This document shows positions 63,075 through 64,000 of a DNA stretch of 64,000 bases, piece by piece (position 1 is the stretch's first letter; each line of letters starts with the position of its first letter). The notes beneath the pieces are model-generated. The model saw only the letters and a program-made list of their open reading frames with translations. It did no database searches and had not been told where the DNA came from. Source of the DNA: Lachnoclostridium sp. UBA7215 (GTDB lineage: Bacteria; Bacillota; Clostridia; Lachnospirales; Lachnospiraceae); assembly GCA_002490465.1 (NCBI GenBank), contig DKUB01000058.1, positions 124,643 through 188,642 on the forward strand, in the 5' to 3' direction. A program made the translations under genes and the position numbers.

Positions 63075-63273
63075 CTATTTTTCAGTAATGGCTATTTTAA
63101 ACATCTCGTTAGCAATATTCAATACATGATCGCCAATACGTTCAAAATCTGTTAACATTTTTGAAAATAAAATACTCCCTTCATCTGAACACTTTCCTGA
63201 TGATCATCATCTGCATCCCATATAAAAACAATGCCAGGCCCCCAAGCAATTCCATAACATATGTTATATTCAT
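63075..63273 (-). pseudogene. Remnant of a Na/Pi cotransporter with a large internal deletion
   Basis: The ATG at 63273 overlaps the P-type ATPase stop (ATGA) and encodes MNITYVMELLGGLALFLYGMQMMI, the typical first helix of NptA/Na-Pi-cotransporter II proteins, before a stop at residue 31. In another frame, 63075-63170 encodes FSKMLTDFERIGDHVLNIANEMFKIAITEK, the C-terminal PhoU-type motif that ends the same proteins. About 500 residues between the two ends are missing. So the locus keeps the first 25 and last 30 residues of one gene after an internal deletion. It cannot make a transporter. Confidence 0.7.
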
Positions 63274-64000
63274 ACCTTATAACCTCTCATTTTCTTATTT
63301 TGTTCTTTTACCACCCGCACTGACTGAATACATAATGTGGGAATAAAGGCCAGCAACACTATGCATCCAAGCTGTAATATCTCTAGTGGTTCAATCATAA
63401 ACAATCCATGCATAAAGGGAGCAAATATAATAAATGCCAGCATGAAAACCCCTGTAGCAAAAGCAGCTATGCTCCACATATTACTTGTAAGCTTTATCTT
63501 AATAATTGAAAAATCACTCCTGCATGTAAATCCATGAAACAATCTGGCCAATGTTAATGTGGCAAATGCCATTGTACTGGCAGCCATTGGGCTAACTTGC
63601 AATCCAAGATAATATGCAACCTGAGTAACAATAGCGATTAATAACCCAAAACCGGATACCTTTCGTAAAAAATCCTTTGTGAGCATTCCTGTCTTTGGAT
63701 TTCTCGGCTTATTATTAAGTAACTGTTTATCCGGAGGTTCCATTCCAATTGCTAAAGCTGGTAATGAATCGGTAAGTAAATTAATAAATAACAAATGCAC
63801 TGGTTCAAACGGTGTATCCAGCGCCATAAAGGAACAAAATAGTACAACTAAAATTGCAGCCATATTTCCTGAAAGCAAAAATTGAATTGCATTCAGAATA
63901 TTTCTATAGACGTTACGTCCATTTAAAACAGCTTTAATGATTGTTGCAAAATTATCATCAGCCAAAATCATTGCAGGAGAGTGTAATATAAAGTGTGTAA
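63270..64000 (-). CDS. Calcium-type P-type ATPase, C-terminal part (5' end beyond or lost)
   Basis: The frame continues to the window edge. From 63971 it encodes MILADDNFATIIKAVLNGRNVYRNILNAIQFLLSGNMAAIL, FEPVHLLFINLLTDSLPALAIGMEPPDK and four to five more helices: the end of the P domain and the C-terminal membrane domain of a PMCA/SERCA-type Ca2+ ATPase. The nine codons before Met (THFILHSPA) do not match the expected GTDVxKxAAD that normally precedes MILADDNF, hinting at a breakpoint near 63972. If so, this is a truncated remnant; if not, the gene simply continues beyond the window. Confidence 0.75.
   Translation of the reverse strand, partial: THFILHSPAMILADDNFATIIKAVLNGRNVYRNILNAIQFLLSGNMAAILVVLFCSFMALDTPFEPVHLLFINLLTDSLPALAIGMEPPDKQLLNNKPRNPKTGMLTKDFLRKVSGFGLLIAIVTQVAYYLGLQVSPMAASTMAFATLTLARLFHGFTCRSDFSIIKIKLTSNMWSIAAFATGVFMLAFIIFAPFMHGLFMIEPLEILQLGCIVLLAFIPTLCIQSVRVVKEQNKKMRGYKV

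Overview
The window is about 42% GC by eye and reads as the chromosome of a low-GC, anaerobic, fibre-degrading Gram-positive bacterium, most likely a member of the Lachnospiraceae (Clostridia). Supporting signs are the Firmicutes-type gene set (RbgA, RluF, PlsX-RNase III-SMC-FtsY), a HydABC electron-bifurcating [FeFe] hydrogenase, a GGGtGRT/NifU-like pair, a DUF5688 protein, several secreted xylan-type CAZymes, purine-rich Shine-Dalgarno sites, and frequent GTG/TTG starts.

Layout. 1-9.6 kb: a truncated membrane protein diverges from a SpoVB/MurJ-type flippase; then, mostly on the minus strand, a divergent LigA paralogue, RluF, a membrane-anchored unknown protein, Hsp33, tRNA-Arg(CCG), a DUF5688 protein and NADP-type glutamate dehydrogenase. 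9.6-13.1 kb: rplS, a signal peptidase-like protein whose catalytic Lys is replaced by Arg, RbgA, a second signal peptidase with an acidic N-terminal extension, and a CYTH protein. 13.1-23.9 kb: a compact minus-strand run plsX-rnc-smc-ftsY-ilvA-hisZ-hisG-hisD. 24-28.3 kb: a methyl-accepting chemotaxis protein, a secreted transglutaminase-like protein and an EAL-domain protein.

28.4-32.5 kb: a secreted GH43 enzyme with a lysine-rich Ig-like module, a decayed surface-protein pseudogene, and a retropepsin-like protein coupled to a 68-residue partner. 32.6-37.8 kb (plus strand): a LytTR response regulator, a soluble GHKL kinase and two ABC exporter half-transporters. 37.8-40.1 kb: a conserved uncharacterised module of a Cys-rich protein, GGGtGRT protein and NifU-like scaffold. 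40.2-45.4 kb: a hexapeptide-repeat protein, a GH31 glycosidase, a stop-less queH-apbE reading frame, and PgeF. 45.5-52.8 kb: a zinc phospholipase C-like protein, a frameshifted SGNH esterase, and two GH43 enzymes. 52.8-57 kb: hydCBA.

57-64 kb is an accessory patchwork: small hypotheticals, a shortened acyltransferase, two histidine phosphatases, GNAT, HD-domain, DMT transporter, two PPOX-fold proteins (one fused to an HTH), a DUF4160 pair, an internally deleted Na/Pi cotransporter remnant and the C-terminal part of a Ca2+ P-type ATPase.

Together the CAZymes (GH43 x3, SGNH esterase, GH31) point to arabinoxylan or xyloglucan breakdown, with the hydrogenase disposing of fermentation reductant. 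The features most worth following up are the Lys-to-Arg signal peptidase, the queH-apbE read-through, the LigA paralogue with altered motifs, the retropepsin pair, the GGGtGRT module, and recurrent homopolymer frameshifts in the Ig-like surface proteins. No CRISPR array, rRNA, insertion sequence or prophage was seen.
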